This document shows positions 52,479 to 61,482 of a stretch of 64,000 nt of DNA, piece after piece; position 1 is the first letter of the stretch; each line of letters begins with the position of its first letter. The notes under the pieces are model-generated. The model was not told the origin of the DNA, did not search any database, and saw only the letters and a program-made list of their open reading frames with translations. The stretch lies in NCBI GenBank assembly GCA_023389195.1, contig JAEWET010000016.1, positions 131,831 through 195,830 of the forward strand. The letters run 5' to 3'. A program made the translations under genes and the position numbers. The stretch is from Aliihoeflea sp023389195. Lineage in GTDB: Bacteria > Pseudomonadota > Alphaproteobacteria > Rhizobiales > Rhizobiaceae.

Positions 52479-53603
52479 ATGAACATCATCACCTATCTGA
52501 CGACGATCCATTTTGGCGCAGGCGCGCTCGCTTCCCTTCCAGACGCCATGCGCGACCTCAACATGGCCAGGCCCCTCATCGTCAGCGACAGAGGCATCGC
52601 GGCATCGGGGTTGATCGACAAGTTGACGGCACTTCTGCCGGCAAACCCGGCGCTTTTTCTCGACGTGCCGACCAACCCGACCGAAAGCGCGGTCAAGGAG
52701 GCGCTCCAGCTCTATCGCGAAGCCGAGTGCGACGGCGTCATCGCGTTTGGCGGCGGCTCGCCCATCGATCTCGCCAAGGGTGTGGCGCTGTTGGCGACAC
52801 ATGACGGCGAACTCGAGCATTACGCTGCGATTCTGGGTGGCATCCCTCGTATCACCCCTGCCGTCGCGCCGCTGATCGCCATCCCCACCACGGCGGGAAC
52901 CGGCTCCGAAGTGGGCCGGGCGGCGCTCATCACGCTGGAGGACGAGCGCAAGCTCGGCTTCATCAGCCCGCATCTCATTCCCAAGCGCGCAATCTGCGAC
53001 CCGGAACTGACGCTTGGGCTGCCGCCGAGCCTGACCGCGGCAACGGGACTGGACGCGCTGTCGCACTGCATCGAGACCTACTTGTCGCCACGCTTCAACC
53101 CGCCCGCCGAGGCGATCGCGATCGATGGCTTCGCGCGGCTTTGGAACGCGCTTCCCACGGCGTTCGCCGATGGCGCCAATCTCGAAGCCCGCTCGGAGGT
53201 CATGATGGGCGCGCTTCAAGGTGGGCTGACCTTCCAGAAGGGCCTTGGTGCAGTCCACGCCCTCAGCCACGCGCTTGGTGGCCTCAAGGCGCTCAAGCTT
53301 CACCATGGCACGCTCAACGCGATCCTCATGCCGCCGGTCCTGCGCTGGAATGCCGAGGCGGCAGCCGGCAAGATCGCCCGGCTCGAGGCTGCCATCGGGC
53401 TTCCCGCCGCGACGCCTTTGGCGGACGCGCTCGACGCACTCAATGCGAGCCTCGGCACGCCGCGGACATTGTCCGAACTCGGCGTCACGCGCGAGGTGTT
53501 CGACTGGACATGCGAGCGCGCTCTGGCCGACCACAGCCACCAGACGAATCCGCGCGCTCTTTCCGGTGCGGATTATGCAGCCATCCTCGAAAGCGTGATG
53601 TGA
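52479..53603 (+). CDS. Iron-containing alcohol dehydrogenase
   Basis: A 374-aa group III alcohol dehydrogenase. The ATG at 52479 (MNIITYLTTIHFGAG) was preferred; a GTG at 52461 is in frame. The NAD-binding FGGGSPIDLAKG and TTAGTGSEVGRAA are present. The metal-binding region has GLDALSHCIETY, GAVHALSHALGG and LHHGTLNAILMP with the Asp and three His in the expected order (Asp upstream in the helix PKRAICDPEL). It oxidises alcohols or, in maleylacetate-reductase-like members, reduces unsaturated keto acids. The neighbouring enzymes would fit either direction. Confidence 0.87.
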   Translation: MNIITYLTTIHFGAGALASLPDAMRDLNMARPLIVSDRGIAASGLIDKLTALLPANPALFLDVPTNPTESAVKEALQLYREAECDGVIAFGGGSPIDLAKGVALLATHDGELEHYAAILGGIPRITPAVAPLIAIPTTAGTGSEVGRAALITLEDERKLGFISPHLIPKRAICDPELTLGLPPSLTAATGLDALSHCIETYLSPRFNPPAEAIAIDGFARLWNALPTAFADGANLEARSEVMMGALQGGLTFQKGLGAVHALSHALGGLKALKLHHGTLNAILMPPVLRWNAEAAAGKIARLEAAIGLPAATPLADALDALNASLGTPRTLSELGVTREVFDWTCERALADHSHQTNPRALSGADYAAILESVM

Positions 53604-53654
53604 CCCCACAGGAGGTGTCACCCGCTTGCGATCTCAACCTTCAAAGGCTCGATC

Positions 53655-54059
53655 ATGACTTACGGATTTCATCACGTTCACATCAAGACGCATGACCCGA
53701 AGGGCGTGGCTGACTGGTTCGGCAACGCATTCGGCTTCGAGATCGTGATCGATGCCGAAAGGGCGAGCGGAGACCGGATCATCCGCTGCGCTCTCGGCGC
53801 CAATCAGCCGCCGTTCATCGTCATTACCAGCCCGGTCCCGGGTCAGGACCTGCCAGAGGGTCGCACGCATCAATCGCTGGGTCTGGAACATTTCGCAATG
53901 ACGACGGACGACGTCCCAGCGGCTGCCGATCGGCTCGTCGAACTAGGGGCGGTCCTCGTGGACGGCCCCATCACCGCACCGGACGGCACCGTCATGGCAT
54001 TCCTGACCGTCCCGGGTGACGTCCGCATCGAACTGGTGCATTTCCCGACCGGAGTTTAA
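53655..54059 (+). CDS. VOC-superfamily (glyoxalase/extradiol-like) protein
   Basis: A 134-aa protein with two beta-alpha-beta-beta-beta units. Metal ligand candidates are H8 or H10 (GFHHVHIKTHD), H77 in QSLGLEHFAMTTDD and the C-terminal E127 in VRIELVHFP. The size fits a single-domain glyoxalase/epimerase or an extradiol-dioxygenase-like lyase rather than a full ring-cleaving enzyme. It closes the module D operon on the plus strand, about 50 bases after the Fe-ADH. Reaction unknown. Confidence 0.8.
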   Translation: MTYGFHHVHIKTHDPKGVADWFGNAFGFEIVIDAERASGDRIIRCALGANQPPFIVITSPVPGQDLPEGRTHQSLGLEHFAMTTDDVPAAADRLVELGAVLVDGPITAPDGTVMAFLTVPGDVRIELVHFPTGV

Positions 54060-54155
54060 GTCGAAAATCCCTGCTGATGTCCGGCGTCACCCTGCGCAGC
54101 AGCAAGCGGGACGCCGAGAAAACGGCATCCGGCCCCAAGCTTCTGAGCGGATTCG

Positions 54156-54638
54156 CTAGGATACAGAGAGAATTTCGATCTCGTGCGGCCCCAGACGTGC
54201 GACATCGCCAACGCTCTTGCCGAGCAGCGCCACGGCGACGGGCGATCCGTCCGATATCGTTCCCTGCGACGGGTTCGCCTCGTCCTCACCCACGATACGG
54301 AACGTCTGAACCCTTCCATCGTCACGTTCGAACGTCACTGTATGGCCGAATGCGATGACGTCGTTCGAAGAGGGTTTCGGACGCAGCACCGCCGTCCGTA
54401 GGCGCTCGGCGTAGTAGCGCATGTCGCGAAAAGGCACCGCCGCCTGCCGACGCCTTTCGTTGACATCCTCGAGCGAGGACGCAGCATCGAGCGCCTTTCG
54501 CGCTCGCTCCAATTCGGTTTCAAGCATCTTGAAACCAGCCTCGGTGACGAGGTTGGGCCGGTCCGATATCGGGCGTGCGGGCAGGACGGTTTCGGATGCT
54601 GCCTCTGCGCTTTCTTCTTTGACGAACGCGACGCTCAT
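54156..54638 (-). CDS. GreA/GreB-family transcription elongation factor
   Basis: A 160-aa Gre-type protein. The N-terminal coiled-coil region reads LVTEAGFKMLETELERARKAL and continues to RRRQAAVPFRDMRYYAERLRTAVL. The C-terminal FKBP-like domain includes VTFERDDGRVQTFRIVGEDEANPSQGTISDGSPVAVALLGKSVGDVA (cited in part). The tip acidic residues are less regular than in GreA, where they promote transcript cleavage by stalled RNA polymerase, so it may be a Gre-like modulator. It ends the chromosomal stretch before the integrative element. Confidence 0.85.
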   Translation of the reverse strand: MSVAFVKEESAEAASETVLPARPISDRPNLVTEAGFKMLETELERARKALDAASSLEDVNERRRQAAVPFRDMRYYAERLRTAVLRPKPSSNDVIAFGHTVTFERDDGRVQTFRIVGEDEANPSQGTISDGSPVAVALLGKSVGDVARLGPHEIEILSVS

Positions 54639-55108
54639 CGGGTCAGACCTCCTGCGGATACCTTACCTATTTGGTTGGACCGCGACTGCCATTCAAGGCG
54701 CACGCGCCGCGCAGTCCAGATTCCTCCTGCGCACGCGGAACACGGCTCCGTTCAGGATGCTAGTCTGTCCGAAGGGTTTCTACGGCTGGGAGCGCTCTGC
54801 GTGCATCTTGCGCTGACTTGAGATCTCGCCAGCGCGCAGGGCTATGTCTCGGCGGTGGTGCAGCTCGGCGCGACGCCGAAGCGGGTCTATGCCCGCCACA
54901 CTCGCGGCGGAACTAATCGACCGATAACAGAATGCGAATTGGCTATATGGCGGAGAGAGAGGCCGCCATGATTAGGGCTCATAACACACCAAGCAGTTCA
55001 AAGAATGTTTGATTTTCCATGGAATAGCGCTCGTTCATTCTAGCGACCGGTTGCAATCAGCACCAATAGATCGCACAGTCATTGGTGGGTTTTATGTGGG
55101 GTTGACAG
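54639..55108. other. Gene-free stretch between Gre factor and integrase
   Basis: No convincing gene. A short open segment around 54838-54912 (GYVSAVVQLGATPKRVYAR) looks coding but is isolated by stops and is not recognised. At 54947-54969 a 7-bp hairpin encloses TGGCGGAGAGAGAGG, which equals the complement of a tRNA-Ser 3' end and may be a relic of an attachment site. No intact tRNA is visible. Confidence 0.5.
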
Positions 55109-56305
55109 ATGCCTGTGCGGGCCAAGGAATTCTCTGCGCTTGAAGTGAAGCGGGCTATGCGTCCCGGTCTCCATGCGGTGGGCGGCGTGCCGGGACTGTG
55201 TCTGCAGATCGCACCGTCTGGCGCGAAGTCATGGATACTTCGCGTCCTCGTCAATGGGCGGCGACGGGAAATCGGTGTCGGCGGTTATCCGGACGTGATG
55301 CTTGCCGAAGCCCGGGAGCGAGCTCGCTCGATCCGAATGCAAATACGCGATGGGATTGATCCGGTAGCAGATCGTCGAGCCCGTCGCGCGGCCCAGCGCG
55401 CCAGAGTCACCGCGGTCACGTTTGAGCAGGCTGCTCGCAGATGGCATCAGAGCAAACAAAGTGAGTACCGCAACCCAAAGCATGCGGCGCAGGTTCTCAG
55501 CACAATCGAAACGTATGCCGTGCCGGTGATTGGCAACTTGCCCGTGGAGCAGATCGGACTGAAAGAAGTCCTGGCTGTCCTGCAGCCGATCTGGGCGGAC
55601 AAGACCGAGACTGCCTCTCGACTTCGCGGGCGTATCGAGAGTGTGCTCGCCTGGGCCACAGTGTCCGGCCACCGATCCGGCGACAACCCGGCGCGTTGGA
55701 AAGGCAACCTCGACGCGGTGCTTGCGCAGCCTGGCAAGATCGCCCGGGTCAAGCATCATCCAGCCCTGCCGATCGAAGAACTCCCCGCATTCTTCGCCCG
55801 CTTGCGCCAGCAGTCGGGCATGGCAGCGCGGGCGCTGGAGTTCCTGATTCTAACGGCGGCGCGATCTGGCGAAGTTCGAGGTGCCAAATGGATGGAGCTG
55901 GATAGTGATGCGGGCGTATGGACCGTGCCCGCAGAACGCATGAAGGCAGGGCGTGAGCATCGGGTGCCGCTGTCCTCGCAGGCTCGAAATCTCCTCGAAC
56001 GGCTGCCCGAGTTTGAGGGTAGCGACTTCGTTTTCAGTGCGCCGCGCGGCGGTATGCTCTCTGACATGTCCATCTCAGCGGTAATGCGCCGAATGGACGC
56101 TGTAGCTGTTCCGCATGGCTTCCGCTCGACCTTCCGGGACTGGGCTGCGGAGCACACAGAATACGCTGGCGAGATTGCGGAGATGGCGCTCGCTCACACG
56201 ATATCCAACAAGGTCGAAGCAGCCTACCGCCGCGGTGATCTTCTGGCCAAGCGCCGCCAGATGATGAACGACTGGGCGGAATATTGCCTGTCGCTCAGTC
56301 GATAG
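55109..56305 (+). CDS. P4-type tyrosine integrase
   Basis: A 398-aa site-specific recombinase with the N-terminal DUF4102 arm domain (MPVRAKEFSALEVKRAMRPG), a SAM-like core-binding region (residues about 105-185) and a C-terminal catalytic domain. The active residues are the first Arg in LILTAARSGEVRGAKW, HGFRS (HxxR), then H in MALAHTISNKVEAAYRRG, with the nucleophile Tyr in that segment. This type integrates islands at tRNA 3' ends. It heads a small element with an AlpA-like gene and a second recombinase. Base composition is visibly lower in GC than in neighbours. Confidence 0.92.
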   Translation: MPVRAKEFSALEVKRAMRPGLHAVGGVPGLCLQIAPSGAKSWILRVLVNGRRREIGVGGYPDVMLAEARERARSIRMQIRDGIDPVADRRARRAAQRARVTAVTFEQAARRWHQSKQSEYRNPKHAAQVLSTIETYAVPVIGNLPVEQIGLKEVLAVLQPIWADKTETASRLRGRIESVLAWATVSGHRSGDNPARWKGNLDAVLAQPGKIARVKHHPALPIEELPAFFARLRQQSGMAARALEFLILTAARSGEVRGAKWMELDSDAGVWTVPAERMKAGREHRVPLSSQARNLLERLPEFEGSDFVFSAPRGGMLSDMSISAVMRRMDAVAVPHGFRSTFRDWAAEHTEYAGEIAEMALAHTISNKVEAAYRRGDLLAKRRQMMNDWAEYCLSLSR

Positions 56306-56517
56306 ATTTCCACAGCTCTTCGAGACCGTCGCCTTGCGCCGGTCCGCCATCCGGTGCACCCCTAGCTGCGTGCTAAATTGCACCAACGCGGCCAAGATGA
56401 CCGCGATTGACATAGCCGCGATCCAACGGGTCGCGTTTCTTTAACTCACCCTACGCGCAGGACGTGCGGACGGTCAGTGAGCAGCCAGGCTGCTCGCGGA
56501 TTATCCGGAGACACGTC

Positions 56518-56748
56518 GTGCCGCAAACCAGCTCCCAGAAAACCTACCTGTCGGTCCGCCACGTCGCGGAACGCTTTGACGTGTCCATCAACACGATCTG
56601 GCGTTGGACAGCAAGCAATCCGACCTTCCCGCAGCCGGTCAAGTTTGGTGCAGGCTGCACGCGCTGGAAGCTGGCCGATCTGGAAGCGTTTGAAGGTCGC
56701 CAGGCTGCGTTGTCGTGCCAGGCTGGCTCCAGTACCGCGTCCATTTGA
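56518..56748 (+). CDS. AlpA-like helix-turn-helix protein (putative excisionase)
   Basis: A 76-aa protein. The GTG at 56518 is preceded by CCGGAG and gives the natural start before PQTSSQKTYLSVRHVAERF. The winged-helix DNA-binding region VSINTIWRWTASNPTFPQPVKFGAGCTRWKLADLEAFEG (cited in part) is typical of AlpA/Xis-type regulators of P4-like islands, which steer integrase directionality. It lies between the P4 integrase and the second recombinase, so both may be its targets. Confidence 0.85.
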   Translation: MPQTSSQKTYLSVRHVAERFDVSINTIWRWTASNPTFPQPVKFGAGCTRWKLADLEAFEGRQAALSCQAGSSTASI

Positions 56749-56821
56749 GTCCCCACTGACCATCCAATCGGATGAGAGGTGGGGACACCTCTCATCGAAT
56801 CTCCCCGAGAGAGGAACTGCC

Positions 56822-58423
56822 ATGTCCAAGAACGGAAAGAAGCGGCCAGACGGCCGCGCCATTCGCGTCACCAAGACCTATACGGTCGCCGAACTCGCAG
56901 CCGCCACAAACAAGACCGAAGGCACGATATACGACTGGGCGAGCCGGGGGCTTCCCACCATCGACTCTCGCAAGCCGCTGATGTTTCATGGCAGCGATGT
57001 AAAGGCGTGGCTGGATAAGCGATGGGGCGACCGTGGCTGCAAGCTCGCGCTTGGAGAGACATATTGCGTGAAGTGCAAGAAGGCACGTCAGCCGCTGCCG
57101 CAGACTGTGCGTTTCGAAGCTCGACCGAACGGTTCGATGAATGCCAAGGCACCGTGCCCTGTGTGCAGCGCGCCGATGAACAAGGCTTTGAAGGCCTCGG
57201 ATGTCGCTGACTTCCAGAATGCGCTCGCCGGCTATGTGGAGGAACAACAGCGATTCGATGAATCGGATACTTCCCCCGTTATCCCGGAAAAGACCGCGAT
57301 GAAGGGTGGTCGTGCAGTTCCGGTCGGTCGCTCGGGCAAAGACCGGGGCTTCAATCCCATCAATGAGCGCCTCAAGCATGACTTTTTCCAGTACCAGCGG
57401 GAGGCCATCGGCTTGGCTGCAGGCACTATTCGGACCCAGGAGCTTGGGCTCGACCGCTATGAAGCGTTCATTGAAAACCGGAACTTCGGCTCGCTGACGA
57501 AGGACGAGGCAATCGCTTTCAAGAAGCATTTGCGTGAGGGAAAACTTTCGGTTGCGGTGGTCAAGGCGACCCTGAAGACTGCCCAAGCCTTCCATTTCTG
57601 GCTTCACAAGACCAAGCGGCTTGGCCAGCGTGGGTTCATGGCTATCGATTACCTCACCATGGACGCCAAGGAAGCGCGCAAAGCCATCGCGATCGAAAAG
57701 TTCGGGAAGTATCCGACGTTCGATGAGATTGACCAGGCCATCATGGCAATGCCTGCGAAGGATCTGAGAGACAGGCGCGACCGTGGGATGATGCTCGTGC
57801 TGGCCACGACGGCCATTCGGTTGAGTGCCCTCCGGACGCTCCGTATCAAGCATCTTGACCTTGAGAACGGCTGTCTTCACCAACTCAGCAGCGAGGTGGA
57901 AACGAAGTTCAGCAAGAGCTTCGTCTCGATCCTCTTACCGATCAGGCCGCACTGGCTGGAATTGCTCGCCGCGTACAAGGAAGAGCTTCTTCAGGCTGGC
58001 TATTGTGACGCGGATCCGCTGTTCCCGAAGAGCGTCCCTGTCAAGCGAGGAGGCTTCAACAATCGCGAAATGACGAAGGAGTTTCTCCGGGACGGTCAGA
58101 TGATCGAAAAGATCGTCGGAGCGGCGTTTGTTAATGCAGGGCTGAAGAAGTTCACACCGCACTCCGTGCGCGACACGCATGCCGATCTACTAAACTCCCC
58201 AGGCACCTCGTACGAAGTAGCGCGCGCTATGAGCGCTAATTTGGGGCACTCTTCGCTCAAGGTCTCGGCAACGAGTTATGGCCACCAATCGCTTGAGCAG
58301 AAGCGCGACATTCTCCGTGGCCGCTGGTCAGAGCCCAAAGTACTCAGCAGCGAGGAGGCCGCCCTCGCTCAGATCGAAGAAGGCTTTAAATATCTGAGAA
58401 ATCAAAGGAATCGGAAACTCTAG
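56822..58423 (+). CDS. Tyrosine recombinase with N-terminal HTH and Cys4 motif
   Basis: A 533-aa recombinase. The ATG at 56822 has GAGAGGA upstream. An N-terminal MerR-like HTH (TYTVAELAAATNKTEGTIYDWASRGLP) is followed by two CxxC pairs (YCVKCKKARQ and APCPVCSAPM), which look like a zinc ribbon. The core-binding part is about 170-270. The catalytic part has R in TTAIRLSALRTL, HSVRDTHAD (HxxR) and LGHSSLKVSATSYGH with H and Tyr. All RKHRH/Y-type residues except a clear second Lys can be matched. The domain order is unusual for this superfamily. Confidence 0.82.
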   Translation: MSKNGKKRPDGRAIRVTKTYTVAELAAATNKTEGTIYDWASRGLPTIDSRKPLMFHGSDVKAWLDKRWGDRGCKLALGETYCVKCKKARQPLPQTVRFEARPNGSMNAKAPCPVCSAPMNKALKASDVADFQNALAGYVEEQQRFDESDTSPVIPEKTAMKGGRAVPVGRSGKDRGFNPINERLKHDFFQYQREAIGLAAGTIRTQELGLDRYEAFIENRNFGSLTKDEAIAFKKHLREGKLSVAVVKATLKTAQAFHFWLHKTKRLGQRGFMAIDYLTMDAKEARKAIAIEKFGKYPTFDEIDQAIMAMPAKDLRDRRDRGMMLVLATTAIRLSALRTLRIKHLDLENGCLHQLSSEVETKFSKSFVSILLPIRPHWLELLAAYKEELLQAGYCDADPLFPKSVPVKRGGFNNREMTKEFLRDGQMIEKIVGAAFVNAGLKKFTPHSVRDTHADLLNSPGTSYEVARAMSANLGHSSLKVSATSYGHQSLEQKRDILRGRWSEPKVLSSEEAALAQIEEGFKYLRNQRNRKL

Positions 58424-58871
58424 CGCGTTCTCGTTGAGAGCACCAAGAACACCTCCGCCGCTCCGTGGAACGGCAGTCGAAGTGCCCGGGTGCCAACCGA
58501 CGCAACGCACCGAGCTTTCGACGCCTGGTACGGTGGACAGCTTCCTGTCTCCGAACCGATCGGGGGTAAGAGGTAAGGGAGCGCTGCGATTCTCAATGTT
58601 CGAGAAGGATGTTTTCGCTAAAGCACAACCTCCTGGGCTGCTGTGTGGTCCAGGAGGTCAATTGCTGACTGATTTCGGACCCTCCGCGTCGGATTGCTGA
58701 AGATAGAATAGCTGCCGTTAGGCTCCGGCTGATCTCATTGGCGCCTTGTCGCCAGTTCCAGACACAGATCGCGACACTGTCCCCAGCTTGATGGCCATAG
58801 CCTCCGAACGTGCGGGTTCGCAGGAGTGCAGTCCCGATAGCTAAAGCACCAAGACGATACAGATCTACCCT
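58424..58871. other. Gene-free region downstream of the recombinase
   Basis: No coding sequence or named repeat seen. A perfect 9-bp hairpin (ACCTCCTGG / CCAGGAGGT, 58628-58658) lies in the middle, without a U tract. No direct repeat matching the left border was found by eye, so the right end of the element is undefined. Confidence 0.45.
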
Positions 58872-60590
58872 CTATACGCCAGTCGGCTCCAAACTCGTCA
58901 CCGCCTCATACTGGCTGAGGAACACTCGGCCGGTCAGCCCGGCGAGGAAGTCCGCGCGCTTCAGACGATCCATGACCGGGCCCTTCACCTCCGAAAGGTG
59001 CAGCGTGATGCCGGCATCCTTTAGGCGGCGGTTGATCTCTTCAAGACTTTCGAGCGCGGAGGCGTCGATCATGTTGACGGCCGAGCACATCAAGATGACG
59101 TGTTTGAGTTCCGGCCGCTCGGCGACGAGGGCGGAGATGCGGTCTTCGAGGTAGCGCGTGTTGGCGAAGTAGAGACTTTCGTCGACGCGCAGCGACAGAA
59201 TCTGGGGCGAAGTCTCCACCTGATGGCGCTCGATGTTGCGGAAGTGCTCGGTCCCGGGCACTTGGCCGACAATCGCCATGTGCGGGCGGGAGGTGCGGTG
59301 AAGGTGGAGCAGCAACGACAGCACGACACCCATGACCACCCCGATCTCTACGCCGAGGAAGAGCGTGCCGAGGATCGTTGCGGCCATGGCCGAGAAATCG
59401 ACCTTGGAATAGGTCCATACACGCCGGATGACGGCGACATTCACCAGCGACAGGACGGCGACGATGATGGTCGCGGCAAGCGTGGCCTGGGGCAGGTTCG
59501 CGAGAAGCGGGGTCAGGAACAGCGTGGCAAGCGCGATGCCGATGGCCGTGTAGATGCCGGCTGCAGGGGTCTCGGCCCCGGCGTCGAAATTGACAACCGA
59601 GCGCGCAAAGCCGCCGGTGACGGGATAGCCCGATGAGATCGCCGAGGCGATGTTGGCCGCACCGAGGCCGATCAGTTCCTGGTCCGGGATGATGCGCTGG
59701 CGGCGCTTGGCGGCGAGCGTCTGGGCGACCGAGACCGATTCCACGAAGCCGATCAGCGAAATCAGCAGCGCGGGCACGGCCAGCATACGGATGAGGTCGA
59801 GATCGAAGACCGGCAGGGCGGGCACGGGCAAGCCCTGCGGAATGGCGCCGACGAGGGCGACGCCTTCTTCACCGAGATTCAGCATCGTGGCGGCAAGGAT
59901 CGTTGCGGCGACGGCGGCGACGGGGCCGGCCTTGGTGGCGATGTCGGCCATGCGCGGCGACAGGCCGACCGCGACGAGCACTCGCTTGAGGCGCAGCCGC
60001 ACGAAGTAGAGGAAGGCGAGCACCGATGCGCCGACAATCAGGGTCGGCAAATTGACGGAGCCGATGTTCTCGACGAGGCCCATGACGATCTGCGGCAAAG
60101 TGTGTCCGGTGGCCGCAATGCCGAGCAGATGTTTGAGCTGGCCGGCCGCGATCAGCAGGCCCGAAGCCGTGATGAAGCCGGAAATGACGGGGTGGCTGAG
60201 GAAGTTCGCGACGAAGCCGAGCCGGAAGAGGCCCATGGCGATCAGCATCACGCCCGACAGGAAGGCGAGCAGCGTGGCGGCGGCGAGATAGGCCGGAGTG
60301 CCCTGAGCCGCAATCTCGCCGACCGCCGAAGCGGTCATCAGCGAGACGACCGCGACGGGACCGACGGCGAGCGTGCGGCTGGTGCCGAACACGGCATAGG
60401 CGACCAGCGGCAGGATCGAGGCGTAGAGCCCGATCTCGGCCGGCAGGCCCGCGAGCATCGCATAGGCGAGCGATTGCGGGATCAGCATGACGGTGACGAT
60501 GAGCGCGGCGACCATGTCGTTGGTCAGGGTCGCGCGGGAATAGTGCCGACCCCATTGGAGGATCGGCAGGTAATCTGCCAGCCGGTGCAT
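58872..60590 (-). CDS. SulP-family anion transporter with STAS domain
   Basis: A 572-aa SulP protein with about 12-14 hydrophobic segments (about residues 25-420), including VAALIVTVMLIPQSLAYAMLAGLP and the conserved family hallmark following AEIGLYASILP. A cytosolic STAS domain (about 440-555) has VILMCSAVNMIDASALESLEEINRRL (cited in part). It is the last gene of the bigR-type operon. In that setting such a transporter is proposed to export sulfite or sulfate made during sulfide and persulfide oxidation; direction is inferred. Confidence 0.9.
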   Translation of the reverse strand: MHRLADYLPILQWGRHYSRATLTNDMVAALIVTVMLIPQSLAYAMLAGLPAEIGLYASILPLVAYAVFGTSRTLAVGPVAVVSLMTASAVGEIAAQGTPAYLAAATLLAFLSGVMLIAMGLFRLGFVANFLSHPVISGFITASGLLIAAGQLKHLLGIAATGHTLPQIVMGLVENIGSVNLPTLIVGASVLAFLYFVRLRLKRVLVAVGLSPRMADIATKAGPVAAVAATILAATMLNLGEEGVALVGAIPQGLPVPALPVFDLDLIRMLAVPALLISLIGFVESVSVAQTLAAKRRQRIIPDQELIGLGAANIASAISSGYPVTGGFARSVVNFDAGAETPAAGIYTAIGIALATLFLTPLLANLPQATLAATIIVAVLSLVNVAVIRRVWTYSKVDFSAMAATILGTLFLGVEIGVVMGVVLSLLLHLHRTSRPHMAIVGQVPGTEHFRNIERHQVETSPQILSLRVDESLYFANTRYLEDRISALVAERPELKHVILMCSAVNMIDASALESLEEINRRLKDAGITLHLSEVKGPVMDRLKRADFLAGLTGRVFLSQYEAVTSLEPTGV

Positions 60591-60617
60591 GGTCGTGGTC
60601 TTTCGGATGTTGCCGCG

Positions 60618-61049
60618 TCAGGCGGTGCGTGGTGCGGCGGTCCCCTCGGCGAGCAGCCTTGCGGCCCACATGCCGAGGATCATGGCGGGGATGAAGGCGA
60701 GGGTTCCGGTCGCGCCGAGGCCAAGCGCGGTCAGCGCCGGGCCGGGGCAGAAACCGCCGAGGCCCCAGCCGATGCCGAAGATGGCGGGGCCGGCGACGAT
60801 GCGGGCGTCGATGTCGCTGCGCGTCGGCAGGTGGAACTGGTTGCCGACGATGGGCTCGCCGCGCGCCAGCACCAGACGATAGCCGAGGAATGTCACCAGC
60901 ACCGCGCCGCCCATGACGAAGGCGAGCGACGGGTCCCAGGTGCCGAAGAGGTCGAGGAAGTTCAGAACCTTCGCCGGGTCCGACATGCCGGAGACGACGA
61001 GGCCTGCGCCGAACAGGAGGCCGAGCGCGAGATTGACGAGGAATGACAT
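60618..61049 (-). CDS. YeeE/YedE-type half transporter (DUF6691)
   Basis: A 143-aa protein with four helices, starting MSFLVNLALGLLFGAGLVVSGM at 61049; an upstream in-frame ATG exists without support. The motif IFGIGWGLGGFCPGPAL includes the conserved Cys. It pairs with the preceding gene as a split YeeE/YedE channel for thiosulfate or related sulfur species (PmpA/PmpB-like). Eleven bases separate the two genes. Confidence 0.85.
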   Translation of the reverse strand: MSFLVNLALGLLFGAGLVVSGMSDPAKVLNFLDLFGTWDPSLAFVMGGAVLVTFLGYRLVLARGEPIVGNQFHLPTRSDIDARIVAGPAIFGIGWGLGGFCPGPALTALGLGATGTLAFIPAMILGMWAARLLAEGTAAPRTA

Positions 61050-61059
61050 GGGCTCAGCC

Positions 61060-61482
61060 TCAGATGACGTGGCGGACAAGGAAGACGGTGACGAAAGCCG
61101 TCGCCATGAAGATGCTGGTCGCTACCAGCGAACGGGTCGAAAGCCGCGACAGGCCGCAGACGCCGTGTCCCGACGTGCAGCCATTGCCCCAGACCGAGCC
61201 GAAGCCGACGAGCAGACCGGCCGCGATCATCAGCGGGATGTTCGAGGAAACCGTCTGGCTGATTTCGACGCCGCCGAACGCGATCATGGCGAGCGGCGCG
61301 GCGACGAGGCCGACAACGAAGCCGAAGCGGGACGGAAACGCGCCGTCGCGATAGGGCGGCAGCAGGCGTCCTGCAATGCCTGAGATGCCGGCGATCCGGC
61401 CCTCCCACAGCATCAGGAGCACGGCCGACAGGCCGATCATCATACCGCCGACGAGCGAGGCGAAGGGGGTGAATTCGGTCAT
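61060..61482 (-). CDS. YeeE/YedE-type half transporter (first half)
   Basis: A 140-aa protein with four or five helices. The motif SVWGNGCTSGHGVCGLSRLS carries two conserved cysteines that bind thiosulfate or persulfide in the family. It overlaps the end of the ArsR-type regulator gene by 4 bases. With the next gene it would form a sulfur-species importer or exporter of the sulfide-detoxification operon. Confidence 0.87.
   Translation of the reverse strand: MTEFTPFASLVGGMMIGLSAVLLMLWEGRIAGISGIAGRLLPPYRDGAFPSRFGFVVGLVAAPLAMIAFGGVEISQTVSSNIPLMIAAGLLVGFGSVWGNGCTSGHGVCGLSRLSTRSLVATSIFMATAFVTVFLVRHVI

Noticed and set aside
54639..55108. Intact tRNA gene next to the integrase
   Set aside because: No cloverleaf could be formed. 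Only a 15-base match to a tRNA-Ser 3' end is visible.
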